In this document: piece by piece, positions 44,080 through 52,420 of the stretch
How positions within the stretch are numbered: the stretch's first letter is position 1
Layout of the letters: the number at the start of each line of letters is the position of its first letter
Origin: Cohnella laeviribosi DSM 21336
GTDB taxonomy: Bacteria > Bacillota > Bacilli > Paenibacillales > Paenibacillaceae
DNA length: 64,000 bases
Assembly: GCF_000378425.1 (NCBI RefSeq)
Contig: NZ_KB899818.1
Span: 61,611-125,610 of the forward strand
Direction of reading: 5' to 3'
Notes under the pieces: generated by a model
The model's input: only the letters and a program-made list of their open reading frames with translations
The model's database searches: none
Told to the model about the DNA's origin: nothing
Translations under genes and position numbers: made by a program

Positions 44080-44352
44080 TTATTTAATGCCTTCTTTGAG
44101 CGCTTTTCCCGGCTTGAAGGCGGGAATCTTTCCTGCCGGAATTTCGATCTCCTCGCCGGTTTGCGGATTGCGCCCCTTGCGGGCGGAACGTTCGCGCACC
44201 TCAAAGTTGCCAAAGCCAACCAACTGAACTTTTTCTCCGTTTTTCAACGCTTCGGAGATAACCTCGAACACGGCGTCAACCGCTTGGGTCGCATCCTTCT
44301 TGGACAGATCGGCCAGTTCGGATACTTTGGCGATCAGTTCGGTTTTGTTCAT
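44080..44352 (-). CDS. hbs: HU family DNA-binding protein
   Basis: 90 residues from ATG at 44352, preceded by GGAGGTGA. It begins [20 protein letters not shown] and has the DNA-binding arm signature [19 protein letters not shown] and GKALKEGIK at the end. HU is an abundant dimeric nucleoid protein that bends DNA. It sits between a sugar ABC transporter and the tRNA-Pro/mtrB locus. Confidence 0.98.
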   Translation of the reverse strand: MNKTELIAKVSELADLSKKDATQAVDAVFEVISEALKNGEKVQLVGFGNFEVRERSARKGRNPQTGEEIEIPAGKIPAFKPGKALKEGIK

Positions 44353-44409
44353 GACTTTCACCTCCCGGACGGGTACTGGCCTGTTAACTGTTTAACCGTT
44401 TCATCAGAA

Positions 44410-44439
44410 ATTATACACACAATAGCGCCGAAGTTTCAA
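44410..44439 (-). promoter_or_regulatory. Promoter of hbs
   Basis: Minus strand TTGAAA (44439-44434), 18-bp spacer, TATAAT (44415-44410). Confidence 0.65.
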
Positions 44440-44475
44440 GCGCGGCGCGAGGTTTGCGGCATTGCCCGGCCGTTT

Positions 44476-45462
44476 TTACACTTTGCGGCGCGTCAGATGG
44501 ATAAACGTGACGGCAAGCGCGAGCACGAGCACGCCGCCTTTGACGATATCCGTGGAATAGTACTGGACGTTCATCATGGTCAGCCCGTTGATCAAAATCC
44601 CCGTCAGCACCGCCCCGACGAACGTGCCGACAATGTTCGGACGGCCCGCCCCGAAGACGGAGTAGCCGACGAACACGGCGGCCACCGATTCCATGAGCAG
44701 CGGCGCGCCGGCGTCGATCTGGCCGCTGCCGACGCGCGCCGCGAACAGAACGCCGCCGATGGCGGCGAACACGCCGGACGCCACGTACGCCCACACGCGG
44801 ATGCGCTTGACTCTGAGGCCGGACAAGCGTGCCGCCTCCTCGTTGCCGCCCGTCATGATCACCTGTCTGCCCCAGCGGGTATATTTAAAAAACAGGTGGG
44901 CGGCAATGACCGCGATGAGCATCAGGATGACGGGAAACGGAACGCCGAGGAGCTTTCCTTGGCCGATCCACAAAAACGAATCGTACATTTTGCCGGGCGC
45001 CTTCGATCCGTCCGCAAGCTGCATGTTGTTATAAATGGAGTAGCCCTTCGTGTACGTGCGGTGAAGCCCGCTGACGATATACATCACCGCAAGCGTCGCA
45101 AGCAAATCCGGAATGCGCACCTTCACGATCAGAAAGGAGTTGAGCAGCCCGACGGCGGCGCCGACCAGCAGCGGCACGACGATGACGACCGGCAGCGGCA
45201 ATTCGTACCAGATCATCAGCGTGGCGGTGACGACCGTCGACAGCGAGACCGTCGAACCGGCGGACAGGTCGAAGCCGTCCACCATCAGCGAAATCGTCAC
45301 GCCGATGGCGACGAAGGTGACGATCGAAATCGAGCGGAGGATGTCCGTCAAATTCGAATAGGTGAAAAAGTATTCGTTGTACAGCGAGAAAAACAGCAAA
45401 ATGATGCCGATGAAGATAAGCGCCCCGTATTTGAACGAGAAATCCAGCACTTTGTTTTTCAC
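44476..45462 (-). CDS. Sugar ABC transporter permease (RbsC-like)
   Basis: 328 residues from GTG at 45462, with GGAGG nine bases upstream; the long upstream extension of the frame is a shadow of the ATPase gene. About nine hydrophobic helices, with the BPD_transp_2 pattern VDGFDLSAGSTVSLS, GLLNSFLIVKVRIPDLLATLA and GGNEEAARLSGLRVKRI. It forms the membrane channel with the ATPase and binding protein encoded just upstream. Substrate unknown, probably a pentose, galactose or similar sugar. Confidence 0.92.
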   Translation of the reverse strand: MKNKVLDFSFKYGALIFIGIILLFFSLYNEYFFTYSNLTDILRSISIVTFVAIGVTISLMVDGFDLSAGSTVSLSTVVTATLMIWYELPLPVVIVVPLLVGAAVGLLNSFLIVKVRIPDLLATLAVMYIVSGLHRTYTKGYSIYNNMQLADGSKAPGKMYDSFLWIGQGKLLGVPFPVILMLIAVIAAHLFFKYTRWGRQVIMTGGNEEAARLSGLRVKRIRVWAYVASGVFAAIGGVLFAARVGSGQIDAGAPLLMESVAAVFVGYSVFGAGRPNIVGTFVGAVLTGILINGLTMMNVQYYSTDIVKGGVLVLALAVTFIHLTRRKV

Positions 45463-45464
45463 TT

Positions 45465-46973
45465 CTATTCCTCCCGTCCGCCGCTGGCATAATAGAGCAA
45501 GTCTTCCTGCGTCGCTTCGCCGCGGGCGAATTGTTTCACGATCCGGCCGTCGCACATGACGAGAATGCGGTCGGCAAGCCCAAGCGCCTCGGGAAATTCG
45601 CACGTCAGGTACAGAATGCCTTTGCCCATCTCCGCAAGCTCGCCGATAATGTTGAAGATGTCCCGCTTCGCTCCGATATCGACTCCCTTGGTCGGCTCGT
45701 CGAGCACAAACACTTCCGCTCCGGTGCTCAGCCATTTGCCGATAACGACTTTCTGCTGGTTGCCGCCGCTTAAGGTGGCGGTCAATTGGTACGGCGACGC
45801 CGCCTTGATTCCGAGCTGTCCGATCAGGCCGCTTGCATGGCTGCGTTCGGCGGCCGGGGAGAGGAAGCCGAACCTGCTGAGCGGACGCAGCATCGTCAGG
45901 CTTAAGTTATGCAGCACCGATTCTTTCACCAGAATGCCTTCCTTGCGCCGCTCCTCCGGAACGAGGGCGATCCCGTCCCGGATCGCCGAAGCGGGCGACG
46001 AGAGATCGACGGGCTTGCCGCCCAGCAAGACCCGTCCCCGCTCCGCCCGGTCCGCTCCGAACAGCAGGCGGGACAGTTCCGTCTTCCCCGCTCCGACCAG
46101 ACCGACGACGGCGACGATTTCGCCCCTTCGCACGTCGAGATTCACTCCGCGGACTCTGCGCCCCGCCGCCAGATCCTCGACGGTCAGCAGCGTTTCGCCG
46201 ATCGCGACGCTGCGCTTCGGATATTCTTCCTCAAAGCTCCGCCCGAGCATGGCCCGTATGACGTCCGCAGGCGTCAGCCCGCTTGCCGGCTCGGTCAGGA
46301 TCATGCGCCCGTCCCGCATCACCGAAATGCGGTCGCTCATCCGAAACACTTCCGGCAGCCGGTGCGAAATGAAAATGACCGCGATCCCCGCTTCCTTCAG
46401 CCGATTCATGATCGCAAACAGCCGCTCCGTCTCCTCCATGCTCAAGGGCGCGGTAGGCTCGTCCAGAATGACGACCTTCGCGTCCTCCACCAGCACCCGG
46501 GCGATCAGGACAAGCTGCTTCTCCGCCAGCGTCAGCTCTCCCGCCCGCTTGCGAACCGGAATATCCAGCTCAAGCTGCTTCAGCGCCTTCGCCGCTTCCT
46601 CGTACAGGCCGTTCCATTTGACGAAGGCGTCGCCGCGGGAGGAAGCGAGCCGGTCCAAAAAAATATTTTCGGCCACCGTCATCTGGGCCACAAGCGAAGT
46701 ATCCACTTCCTGGTAGACGCAATGAATGCCGGCCGCCTTGGCGTCCGCGGGAGAGCCGATCGACAGCTTTGCTCCGTTCAGCTCGATGCTGCCGCCGTCC
46801 GCCGCATACGCCCCGGACAAAATCTTCATCAGCGTACTTTTGCCCGCTCCGTTCGCGCCGAGCAGCGCGTGAATTTCTCCGCCTTGCGCGCGAAAATCGA
46901 CCTCGTCCAGCGCCTGAACGCCGGCGAACGCCTTCGCAATGCGCTTCATCTCAAGCACGCTAGGTGCTGCCAT
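45465..46973 (-). CDS. Sugar ABC transporter ATP-binding protein (RbsA-like)
   Basis: 502 residues with two fused ATPase domains, as in RbsA/MglA. The first has LLGANGAGKSTLMKIL (Walker A), LTLAEKQLVLIARVL (signature) and VVILDEPTAPLS (Walker B). The second has VVGLVGAGKTELSRLLFG, LSGGNQQKVVIGKWL and FVLDEPTKGVDIGAK. Start ATG at 46973 with GGGAGGG. It stops 2 bp before the permease start, so they are cotranscribed. Confidence 0.95.
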   Translation of the reverse strand: MAAPSVLEMKRIAKAFAGVQALDEVDFRAQGGEIHALLGANGAGKSTLMKILSGAYAADGGSIELNGAKLSIGSPADAKAAGIHCVYQEVDTSLVAQMTVAENIFLDRLASSRGDAFVKWNGLYEEAAKALKQLELDIPVRKRAGELTLAEKQLVLIARVLVEDAKVVILDEPTAPLSMEETERLFAIMNRLKEAGIAVIFISHRLPEVFRMSDRISVMRDGRMILTEPASGLTPADVIRAMLGRSFEEEYPKRSVAIGETLLTVEDLAAGRRVRGVNLDVRRGEIVAVVGLVGAGKTELSRLLFGADRAERGRVLLGGKPVDLSSPASAIRDGIALVPEERRKEGILVKESVLHNLSLTMLRPLSRFGFLSPAAERSHASGLIGQLGIKAASPYQLTATLSGGNQQKVVIGKWLSTGAEVFVLDEPTKGVDIGAKRDIFNIIGELAEMGKGILYLTCEFPEALGLADRILVMCDGRIVKQFARGEATQEDLLYYASGGREE

Positions 46974-47013
46974 CCGCCGATTCCCTCCCTTATTCTCATC
47001 CAGACAGCAGGAA

Positions 47014-47038
47014 ACGGCGCGGATCGTGTCCGCGCCGT
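47014..47038 (-). terminator. Hairpin between binding-protein and ATPase genes
   Basis: Perfect 10-bp stem ACGGCGCGGA / TCCGCGCCGT with a 5-nt loop and only TTTCC after it. Too weak a tail for full termination; such hairpins commonly protect the binding-protein mRNA end and set higher expression of the first gene. Confidence 0.5.
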
Positions 47039-47061
47039 AATGCAATCGCCATGCAGACGGA

Positions 47062-48207
47062 TTATTGTGCGCCTACGGATTGCTCAAGCTGTTTCAAGTA
47101 TTCCGTGTTTCCGGTTTCGGTTTGGCCCCATTCCGGAATGTACTGGGAAAGCTCCGCCGTCGTGATCTGCTTGTCCTTCGGCAGCGCGTCGCGTCCGACG
47201 TAGACGGGCTCCAGCTCGACACGCGCGTCGGTCTTGTCGCCGTGCAGCTTCTGATACAGATAGCGCACTTGCACGACGCCGATGGAGCTCGGGTCAACCG
47301 CTGCGCTGCCGACCCATGCGCCGTCTTGATCCTGGATCATGGCAAGGTCTTCGTCCGTGAGGTCGATGCCGTACAGTTTGATTTCGGTGCGGCCCGCCTG
47401 CTTCAGCGCGGTTGCGGCGCCTTTGGCGAATTCGTCCCAGGCCGCCCATACCGCGGTAATGCTGCCTTTCTCCGGATACTGCCTGAGCACGGCTTCCATC
47501 TGGGTTTGCGCGTTCAGCTGCGCGTTGTCGAATTGGCCGAACGCCGCAACTTCCTTGATGTCCGGATGGCTTTTCAAAAACGCATCATACGCTTGCTGGC
47601 GGCGCTCCATCGGAGCGAAGCCGGCCACCCAGATTTTGACGATGTTGCCCTTGTCTCCCGCATCCTTGGCAAGCTGTTCAAGCGTCTTCTGGGCGAGAAG
47701 CTGGTCGTTCTGCGCCACGCTGGTCACGCCTTCGATCGAAAGGCCCGCGTCAAACTCGACAACCGGAATGCCCGCGTTCACGGCTTTCTGGACGCCGGCG
47801 GTCAACGCTTCCGCGTTGCCGTGGTCGATCAGGATGCCGTCGAACTTCTGGTTGACGGCGTTGTCCAGATTGGCCGCCATCACGTTCAGGTCGCCGTTCG
47901 CGTTGAAGACTTTCAATTCGCCGCCGTACTTGGCGACTTGTTTTTTCACTCCGTCGACGTATTGGGCGGAAAAGGTCCCTTGCATGAATTGCATGACAAG
48001 GGCGATTTTCTTCCCTTTCAGCGCTTCGATATCGGCGGGGGCTTCGGAACCGGATGCGGCGGGCGAAGCGGATGCCGACGCCGAAGCGGACGCCGACGGG
48101 CTCGAGCCGGCGTTCGTGTTTCCGTTCTTGCTGCCGCAGGCGGTAAGCGCCAGAACGATCGCCAGCGCGAGCGCAGCCCAGACGCTATAACGTGCCGAAT
48201 GTTTCAT
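47062..48207 (-). CDS. Sugar ABC transporter substrate-binding lipoprotein
   Basis: 381 residues. A lipoprotein signal with lipobox LTAC at Cys23 is followed by a Ser/Ala-rich linker (about 30-55). A periplasmic-binding-protein type I (Peripl_BP_4) fold follows: GKKIALVMQFMQGTFSAQYV, DGILIDHGNAEAL, AGIPVVEFDAG. It delivers the sugar to the permease. First gene of the three-gene operon, with a good promoter. No regulator or sugar-metabolism gene accompanies it. Confidence 0.93.
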   Translation of the reverse strand: MKHSARYSVWAALALAIVLALTACGSKNGNTNAGSSPSASASASASASPAASGSEAPADIEALKGKKIALVMQFMQGTFSAQYVDGVKKQVAKYGGELKVFNANGDLNVMAANLDNAVNQKFDGILIDHGNAEALTAGVQKAVNAGIPVVEFDAGLSIEGVTSVAQNDQLLAQKTLEQLAKDAGDKGNIVKIWVAGFAPMERRQQAYDAFLKSHPDIKEVAAFGQFDNAQLNAQTQMEAVLRQYPEKGSITAVWAAWDEFAKGAATALKQAGRTEIKLYGIDLTDEDLAMIQDQDGAWVGSAAVDPSSIGVVQVRYLYQKLHGDKTDARVELEPVYVGRDALPKDKQITTAELSQYIPEWGQTETGNTEYLKQLEQSVGAQ

Positions 48208-48254
48208 AGATTGTAGTGCCTCCCCTTAAACTTGTATCTCATAATTGCAATGCT

Positions 48255-48283
48255 AATATAGCCCCTATTTCCTACTATGTCAA
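48255..48283 (-). promoter_or_regulatory. Promoter of the sugar ABC operon
   Basis: Minus strand TTGACA (48283-48278), exact 17-bp spacer, TATATT (48260-48255), about 48 bp before the binding-protein start. Confidence 0.75.
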
Positions 48284-48421
48284 TCGGTTTTTTAAGAAAT
48301 GGCGCCAAAAAAAGAACTCAACAAAATCTGATTTTATGAGATTTTTGTCTATTTTACAATACCTTTGTCGAATTCGCGGATAATCGCGCCCGTCTCGTCC
48401 AAGCAAAACCGCGCAAAAGGT

Positions 48422-48558
48422 CGTGCAAAAGGCGAACTGTTTTTGCACGCGCCCCCGTCCGGCCGGCCGGGCGGAACTGCAGTTGCCATAACCGCAACTG
48501 CACAGCCCGTTTTTCGCGTACACCCCCGATTCAATTGCGATAACGGCAATTGAATCGG
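48422..48558. repeat. Cluster of three intergenic palindromes
   Basis: Three dyads lie within 137 bp: CGTGCAAAA/TTTTGCACG (48422-48449), TGCAGTTGC-CATAACC-GCAACTGCA (48478-48502), and the 13-bp stem CCGATTCAATTGC-GATAACG-GCAATTGAATCGG (48526-48558). The second and third share the core TTGC-N-ATAAC-N-GCAA although their outer arms differ. None has a T-run. They sit upstream of the ABC-operon promoter and look like a dispersed palindromic repeat family or operator sites. Confidence 0.55.
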
Positions 48559-48815
48559 TCATCCGGCTCGTTCGACCGGCCGGGCGAGCGCCCGAATCTG
48601 CCCCGAAGTCAAATGACGGAGGAGCTGGCTTCTCGGAGTGCATGAAAAATCAGCTTCTTATCGAAAAAGGGGAGGTAAGCTGGAGGTGGCCAATCCAATT
48701 CGCCAACTGCTTCGAGAGTTGAATGAAGCCGAGAGGTAAAAGCGAACGAAAACGGAACGCGCGACAGACAAGCCATAAGCGGAATCGGCTCCCCTTCCCA
48801 CACGATGGCCTAAAC
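48559..48815. other. Intergenic stretch without a convincing gene
   Basis: 257 bp between the palindromes and the spoIVA terminator. A 64-codon minus-strand frame (48609-48803) and a 26-codon plus-strand frame (from ATG at 48642, behind GGAGTGC) are both open, but neither resembles a family I know. Lower GC than the flanking genes. Possibly a dispersed repeat or a decayed gene. Confidence 0.4.
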
Positions 48816-48862
48816 AAAAAGAGCCGCCCCACAGTAGTTTTAACTACTTATGGGACAGCCCC
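48816..48862 (-). terminator. Terminator of spoIVA
   Basis: Long imperfect hairpin: GGCTGTCCCATAAGTAGTT pairs with the complementary arm starting AACTACTGTGGGGC, followed by TTTTTG on the minus strand, 15 bp after the spoIVA stop. Confidence 0.75.
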
Positions 48863-48876
48863 TGTCGGGATTCGGC

Positions 48877-50355
48877 TTACAGGATGATGGCGATCAGACC
48901 GCCCGAGCCTTCGTTGATGATCCGGCCCAGCGTCTCTTGCAGCTTGTAGCGGGCGTTGTCCGGCATCATGGCGATTTTGCCTTGAATGCCTTCGCGCACG
49001 ATCGAATGAAGCGAACGGCCGAACATATCCGATTCCCAAATTTTGATCGGGTCTTTCTCGAAGTCTTGGATCAGATAGCGGACCAGTTCCTCGCTTTGCT
49101 TCTCGGTGCCGATGATCGGGGCGAACTCCGATTCGACGTCGACGCGGATCATGTGAATGGACGGCGCCGTCGCTTTCAGTCTGACGCCGAAGCGGGAACC
49201 TTGCCGGATCAGCTCCGGCTCGTCGAGGGTCATCTCGGCAAGCGACGGGGCGGCGATGCCGTAGCCGGTCGTCTTCACCATCTCCAGCGCTTCCGCGTAC
49301 CGGTCGTATTCGCGCTTCGCGTGCGCAAAGCTCATCATGAGCTGCAGCAGATGGTCTTTGCCGCGAATCTCGACGCCGACGACCTCCTGCAAAATTTTAT
49401 CGTACAGCTCGTCGGGCGCAAACAGATCGATTTCCGCAACGCCCTGGCCCATGTTGATGCCGCTGAGGCCCGCCCGGCCGATAAAATCGTATTCCATGAA
49501 CTGCGACACGACGCGGTCTACGTCTCTAAGACGCCGGATATCCTTCACCGTCTCGCGGACGGAATTTTCATAGCTCGAACGAAGCCAATGCTTCTCGTTC
49601 AGCACCATGACCCAGCTCGGGAGGTTGACGTTCACTTCGTGCACCGGGAACTCGTACAGCACTTCCCGCAGCACGCCCATCACTTCGTCTTCCCCCATCG
49701 TGGCGGCGCTCAGCGCAAGAACCGGAATGTCGTATTTCGCAGCCAGCTCGCTGCGCAACGCCTGCACTTCTTCGCTGCGCGGACGCGTGGAGTTGACGAC
49801 AAGCACGAACGGCTTGCCGACCTCCTTCAGCTCCTGCACGACCCGCTCTTCCGCCTCGATGTAGGCGCTGCGGGGAATCTCCGAGATCGTGCCGTCGGTC
49901 GTCACGACGACGCCCAGCGTGGAGTGTTCCTGAATCACCTTGCGCGTTCCGATTTCCGCCGCTTCCTGAAACGGAATCGCTTCCTCGAACCAGGGCGTCG
50001 TAATCATGCGCGGTCCGTTTTCGTCCTCGAAGCCTTTGGCCCCTTCCACCGTATAGCCGACGCAGTCCACCAGCCTGACGTTGACTTCCAGACCTTCCGC
50101 CACCTTGATCTGCACGGCGTTGTTCGGGACAAATTTCGGTTCCGTCGTCATAATCGTGCGTCCCGCCGCGCTTTGCGGAAGCTCGTCGATGGCGCGCACG
50201 CGATCCGCTTCATGCGTGATGTTGGGCAGCACAACGGTTTCCACAAAACGCTTGATAAAGGTCGATTTGCCTGTCCGGACGGCGCCGACGACCCCGAGGT
50301 AGATATCTCCGCCCGTGCGTTCGGCGATATCTTTGAAAATGTCCACTTTTTCCAC
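48877..50355 (-). CDS. spoIVA: Stage IV sporulation protein A
   Basis: 492 residues from GTG at 50355 with GGGAGGGA upstream. The N-terminal GTPase-like ATPase domain has Walker A VVGAVRTGKSTFIKRF near residue 22 and VRLVDCVGYTVEGAKGF. The C-terminus ends GSGGLIAIIL, a region known to be needed for anchoring at the forespore. SpoIVA polymerises with ATP hydrolysis to form the basement layer of the spore coat. A sigma-E-type promoter lies upstream. Confidence 0.98.
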   Translation of the reverse strand: MEKVDIFKDIAERTGGDIYLGVVGAVRTGKSTFIKRFVETVVLPNITHEADRVRAIDELPQSAAGRTIMTTEPKFVPNNAVQIKVAEGLEVNVRLVDCVGYTVEGAKGFEDENGPRMITTPWFEEAIPFQEAAEIGTRKVIQEHSTLGVVVTTDGTISEIPRSAYIEAEERVVQELKEVGKPFVLVVNSTRPRSEEVQALRSELAAKYDIPVLALSAATMGEDEVMGVLREVLYEFPVHEVNVNLPSWVMVLNEKHWLRSSYENSVRETVKDIRRLRDVDRVVSQFMEYDFIGRAGLSGINMGQGVAEIDLFAPDELYDKILQEVVGVEIRGKDHLLQLMMSFAHAKREYDRYAEALEMVKTTGYGIAAPSLAEMTLDEPELIRQGSRFGVRLKATAPSIHMIRVDVESEFAPIIGTEKQSEELVRYLIQDFEKDPIKIWESDMFGRSLHSIVREGIQGKIAMMPDNARYKLQETLGRIINEGSGGLIAIIL

Positions 50356-50439
50356 TTCGATTCCCTCCCCTGCTTAATCGCGAAGCCTGCGTGAATCCGT
50401 CAGCGCGACGGAACTCGTACACGAACTTGGACTGGTAAC

Positions 50440-50468
50440 ATTGTATGTGGGAAATTCTTCTTTATGAC
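50440..50468 (-). promoter_or_regulatory. Sigma-E-type promoter of spoIVA
   Basis: Minus strand GTCATAAA (50468-50461), 13-bp spacer, CATACAAT (50447-50440). The -10 is a perfect match to the mother-cell sigma-E consensus, and the -35 is close. The rest of the 315-bp gap holds a terminator of the preceding gene. Confidence 0.75.
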
Positions 50469-50613
50469 GATCCCGAAAAAAATTCGTGCGAAACGCAAAC
50501 TTCCGGATCGTTCCGCTCTCCCCTTGATTGTATGTATGGAAAAATCCGACTATGTCTTCGGTTCGGCAATTGCGGAATCGGGCGCAAAGCCGCAAGACGG
50601 CGGCGGGAAAAAG

Positions 50614-50644
50614 AAAAACCGTCCTCCGGAAATCCGGAGAACGG
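50614..50644 (-). terminator. Terminator after the YphF-like lipoprotein gene
   Basis: CCGTTCTCCGG-ATT-TCCGGAGGACGG hairpin with a T-rich tail on the minus strand. Confidence 0.75.
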
Positions 50645-50671
50645 CGATGCCGGCCGTATGAAGCTGTCTTG

Positions 50672-51427
50672 TTATTTCCGCTCGGGCACCGCTTGCGGCG
50701 CCCCGTTCACCCAGTTGTACACGGGGGATTTGACCGGAACGTAGTAGGAGGCGTCGACGAGCAGGCGGCGGAGATCCTGTTTGCCGTCGGGAACGGCTCC
50801 CGACTTGCGGATCGCGGTCGCGATGTCGACGCCGTAGTCGAGATAAACGGTTCCCCCGCCATCCACGAGGAACGTCAGGCTTTGCCCGGAAAACATGCTG
50901 CGAACGTCAGGCTCTTCGGTTCCGAGCTTGCCGAAATCCAGCGCATAAAAGCCGGGATAGACTTCTTCGCCTGCAGGAGCCTGCCCGCCGCGCTTGTCCA
51001 TATAGTCGTTCACTTTTTTCTGCACGGACGCTACGCTTTGGTAAACGACCAGATCGAGCAGCTTGACCTTGGGATCGGTCTCTTCGTCGATGATCAGAAA
51101 CTGATCCTTTCCCCCGCTCTCGAATGCGGCCGAAGGAATGGTTGACAAAAAGCCCATTCGCTTCAATTTCCCCAAATCGACTTTGAACTTCTCGTACAGG
51201 GGCACCGAACGGTCGGCGTTCATGATCGGCAGCAGGCCGGTCGCCTCCTGATAGCGGTCCACGGCGTCCTGCACGGTCAGCACCGCTTCGCGCGCCGACG
51301 CGCCGCTGCCCGGCGTTTGATCGTCCGGGTACAGACACCCGGCAACGGCCAGAAGAGACACCGCCAGCATGCCGCACGACGCCGCGCGCAGCATGCCGCG
51401 TAAACGAGCCCGAAACGCAACCTTCAT
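50672..51427 (-). CDS. Predicted lipoprotein (YphF-like position)
   Basis: 251 residues from ATG at 51427 behind AGGAGG. The N-terminus is basic, then hydrophobic, with lipobox VAGC at about Cys31. The mature part includes YQEATGLLPIMNADRSVPLY and LTFLVDGGGTVYLDYGVDIA. It lies directly upstream of spoIVA in transcription order, as the lipoprotein gene yphF does in B. subtilis, so it may be the counterpart, though I infer this mainly from synteny. Function unknown. Confidence 0.7.
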   Translation of the reverse strand: MKVAFRARLRGMLRAASCGMLAVSLLAVAGCLYPDDQTPGSGASAREAVLTVQDAVDRYQEATGLLPIMNADRSVPLYEKFKVDLGKLKRMGFLSTIPSAAFESGGKDQFLIIDEETDPKVKLLDLVVYQSVASVQKKVNDYMDKRGGQAPAGEEVYPGFYALDFGKLGTEEPDVRSMFSGQSLTFLVDGGGTVYLDYGVDIATAIRKSGAVPDGKQDLRRLLVDASYYVPVKSPVYNWVNGAPQAVPERK

Positions 51428-51443
51428 CGCTTTCCTCCTACGT

Positions 51444-51803
51444 TCACCACAAATCTTCCTCCGCCTGTTCGGCAAGCTTTTTGCGCACGGCCGCCTTCAG
51501 CGGATCTTCCGGCACCTGCACGACCGCATCGCGACAGACCTTCGCCTGGCAAGCAAGGCGCATGCCCTGCTGCAGCAGCGGCCCCAGCTTGCGAAGCTCG
51601 GCGTCCGACGGCTCGCTCAAGCGGTCCCGGAAGGCCTCGTCGACGGCCACCTTGCACATCAGGCATCCGGCCACGCCGCCGCAGCGCGTGCGAACCGGCG
51701 CCTTCGCCCGGCGCGCCGCATCCAGCAGCGTCGTGCCCGGACGGACAACCGCCGTCCGACCGCCGGGCAAAAACACGACTTTAACGGACGGGGGACCGCC
51801 CAT
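51444..51803 (-). CDS. 2Fe-2S ferredoxin-like protein
   Basis: 119 residues from ATG at 51803 with AGGGGAG upstream; the start overlaps the nucleotidyltransferase end by 23 bp. FLPGGRTAVVRPGTTLLDAA is followed by CGGVAGCLMC (C-x5-C-x2-C) near residues 42-51 and a fourth Cys in LACQAK, the plant-type [2Fe-2S] arrangement. Electron carrier; partner unknown. A second ferredoxin gene lies at 52421. Confidence 0.85.
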   Translation of the reverse strand: MGGPPSVKVVFLPGGRTAVVRPGTTLLDAARRAKAPVRTRCGGVAGCLMCKVAVDEAFRDRLSEPSDAELRKLGPLLQQGMRLACQAKVCRDAVVQVPEDPLKAAVRKKLAEQAEEDLW

Positions 51804-52398
51804 CGGCGTACGCTCCCCTCTCGTCCACTCCGGCCAGGCGCAGCGCCTCTTCCGCGATATTCGGCGCCAGGCGGTTGCGTTCCAGCAGCCGCCTGAGCCC
51901 CGGCGCATGCGCCTCGGGATTCGCCCTCATCAGCCGGGCGACCGTCTCCACCCGGTCGTAGCGTTCCCGGAGCAAATTGAACAGCAGCTCGTGGGCAAGC
52001 GGGACGAGAAACAGCTCGTCGTCGCCAAAGCGCACCCGCTCGCTCATCGGAAACAAAATCGCCGCAACTTCCGTGATATACACCGAATTTCTGCAGCCGA
52101 CGCGGAACGCGCCCACCAGTTCGACCGTCGTTCCCATCAAATCGTAATGGGACAGAATAGAGCGGTACCGATCCGTCCGGTCTTCCGTCGGACGGTCCAG
52201 CGCCGCGGACCGCAGCCTTTCGTGCAGCACGGGGATGTCCTGGCCGTCGGCGTAAATGTCCACGTCCCTTGGCGGCCGATCGAGCTTCGCCCCCCGGATG
52301 GCCAGCGCCGCGCTGCCGCCGATCGTCCACCGGACGCCGCAGCCTCTTGTCAGTTCGGCCAATCGCCGGACGGCTCTTTCAAGATTGGGTGGCAGCAC
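51781..52398 (-). CDS. Nucleotidyltransferase-fold protein
   Basis: 205 residues. The N-terminal half shows the minimal polymerase-beta pattern TIGGSAALAIRG followed by RDVDIYAD, giving a G-S motif and two aspartates. The remainder is helical, with RFGDDELFLVPLAHELLFN. It could be an MNT/AbiEii-like or minor nucleotidyltransferase; a substrate cannot be assigned. It is sandwiched between two ferredoxin genes and overlaps the downstream one, implying cotranscription. Confidence 0.7.
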   Translation of the reverse strand: MLPPNLERAVRRLAELTRGCGVRWTIGGSAALAIRGAKLDRPPRDVDIYADGQDIPVLHERLRSAALDRPTEDRTDRYRSILSHYDLMGTTVELVGAFRVGCRNSVYITEVAAILFPMSERVRFGDDELFLVPLAHELLFNLLRERYDRVETVARLMRANPEAHAPGLRRLLERNRLAPNIAEEALRLAGVDERGAYADGRSPVR

Positions 52399-52420
52399 GG
52401 CAATCCCTTCTTTCCTCGCA

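Noticed and set aside
50374..50595. 73-codon frame upstream of spoIVA
   Set aside because: It runs through the sigma-E promoter and has no ribosome site or homology.
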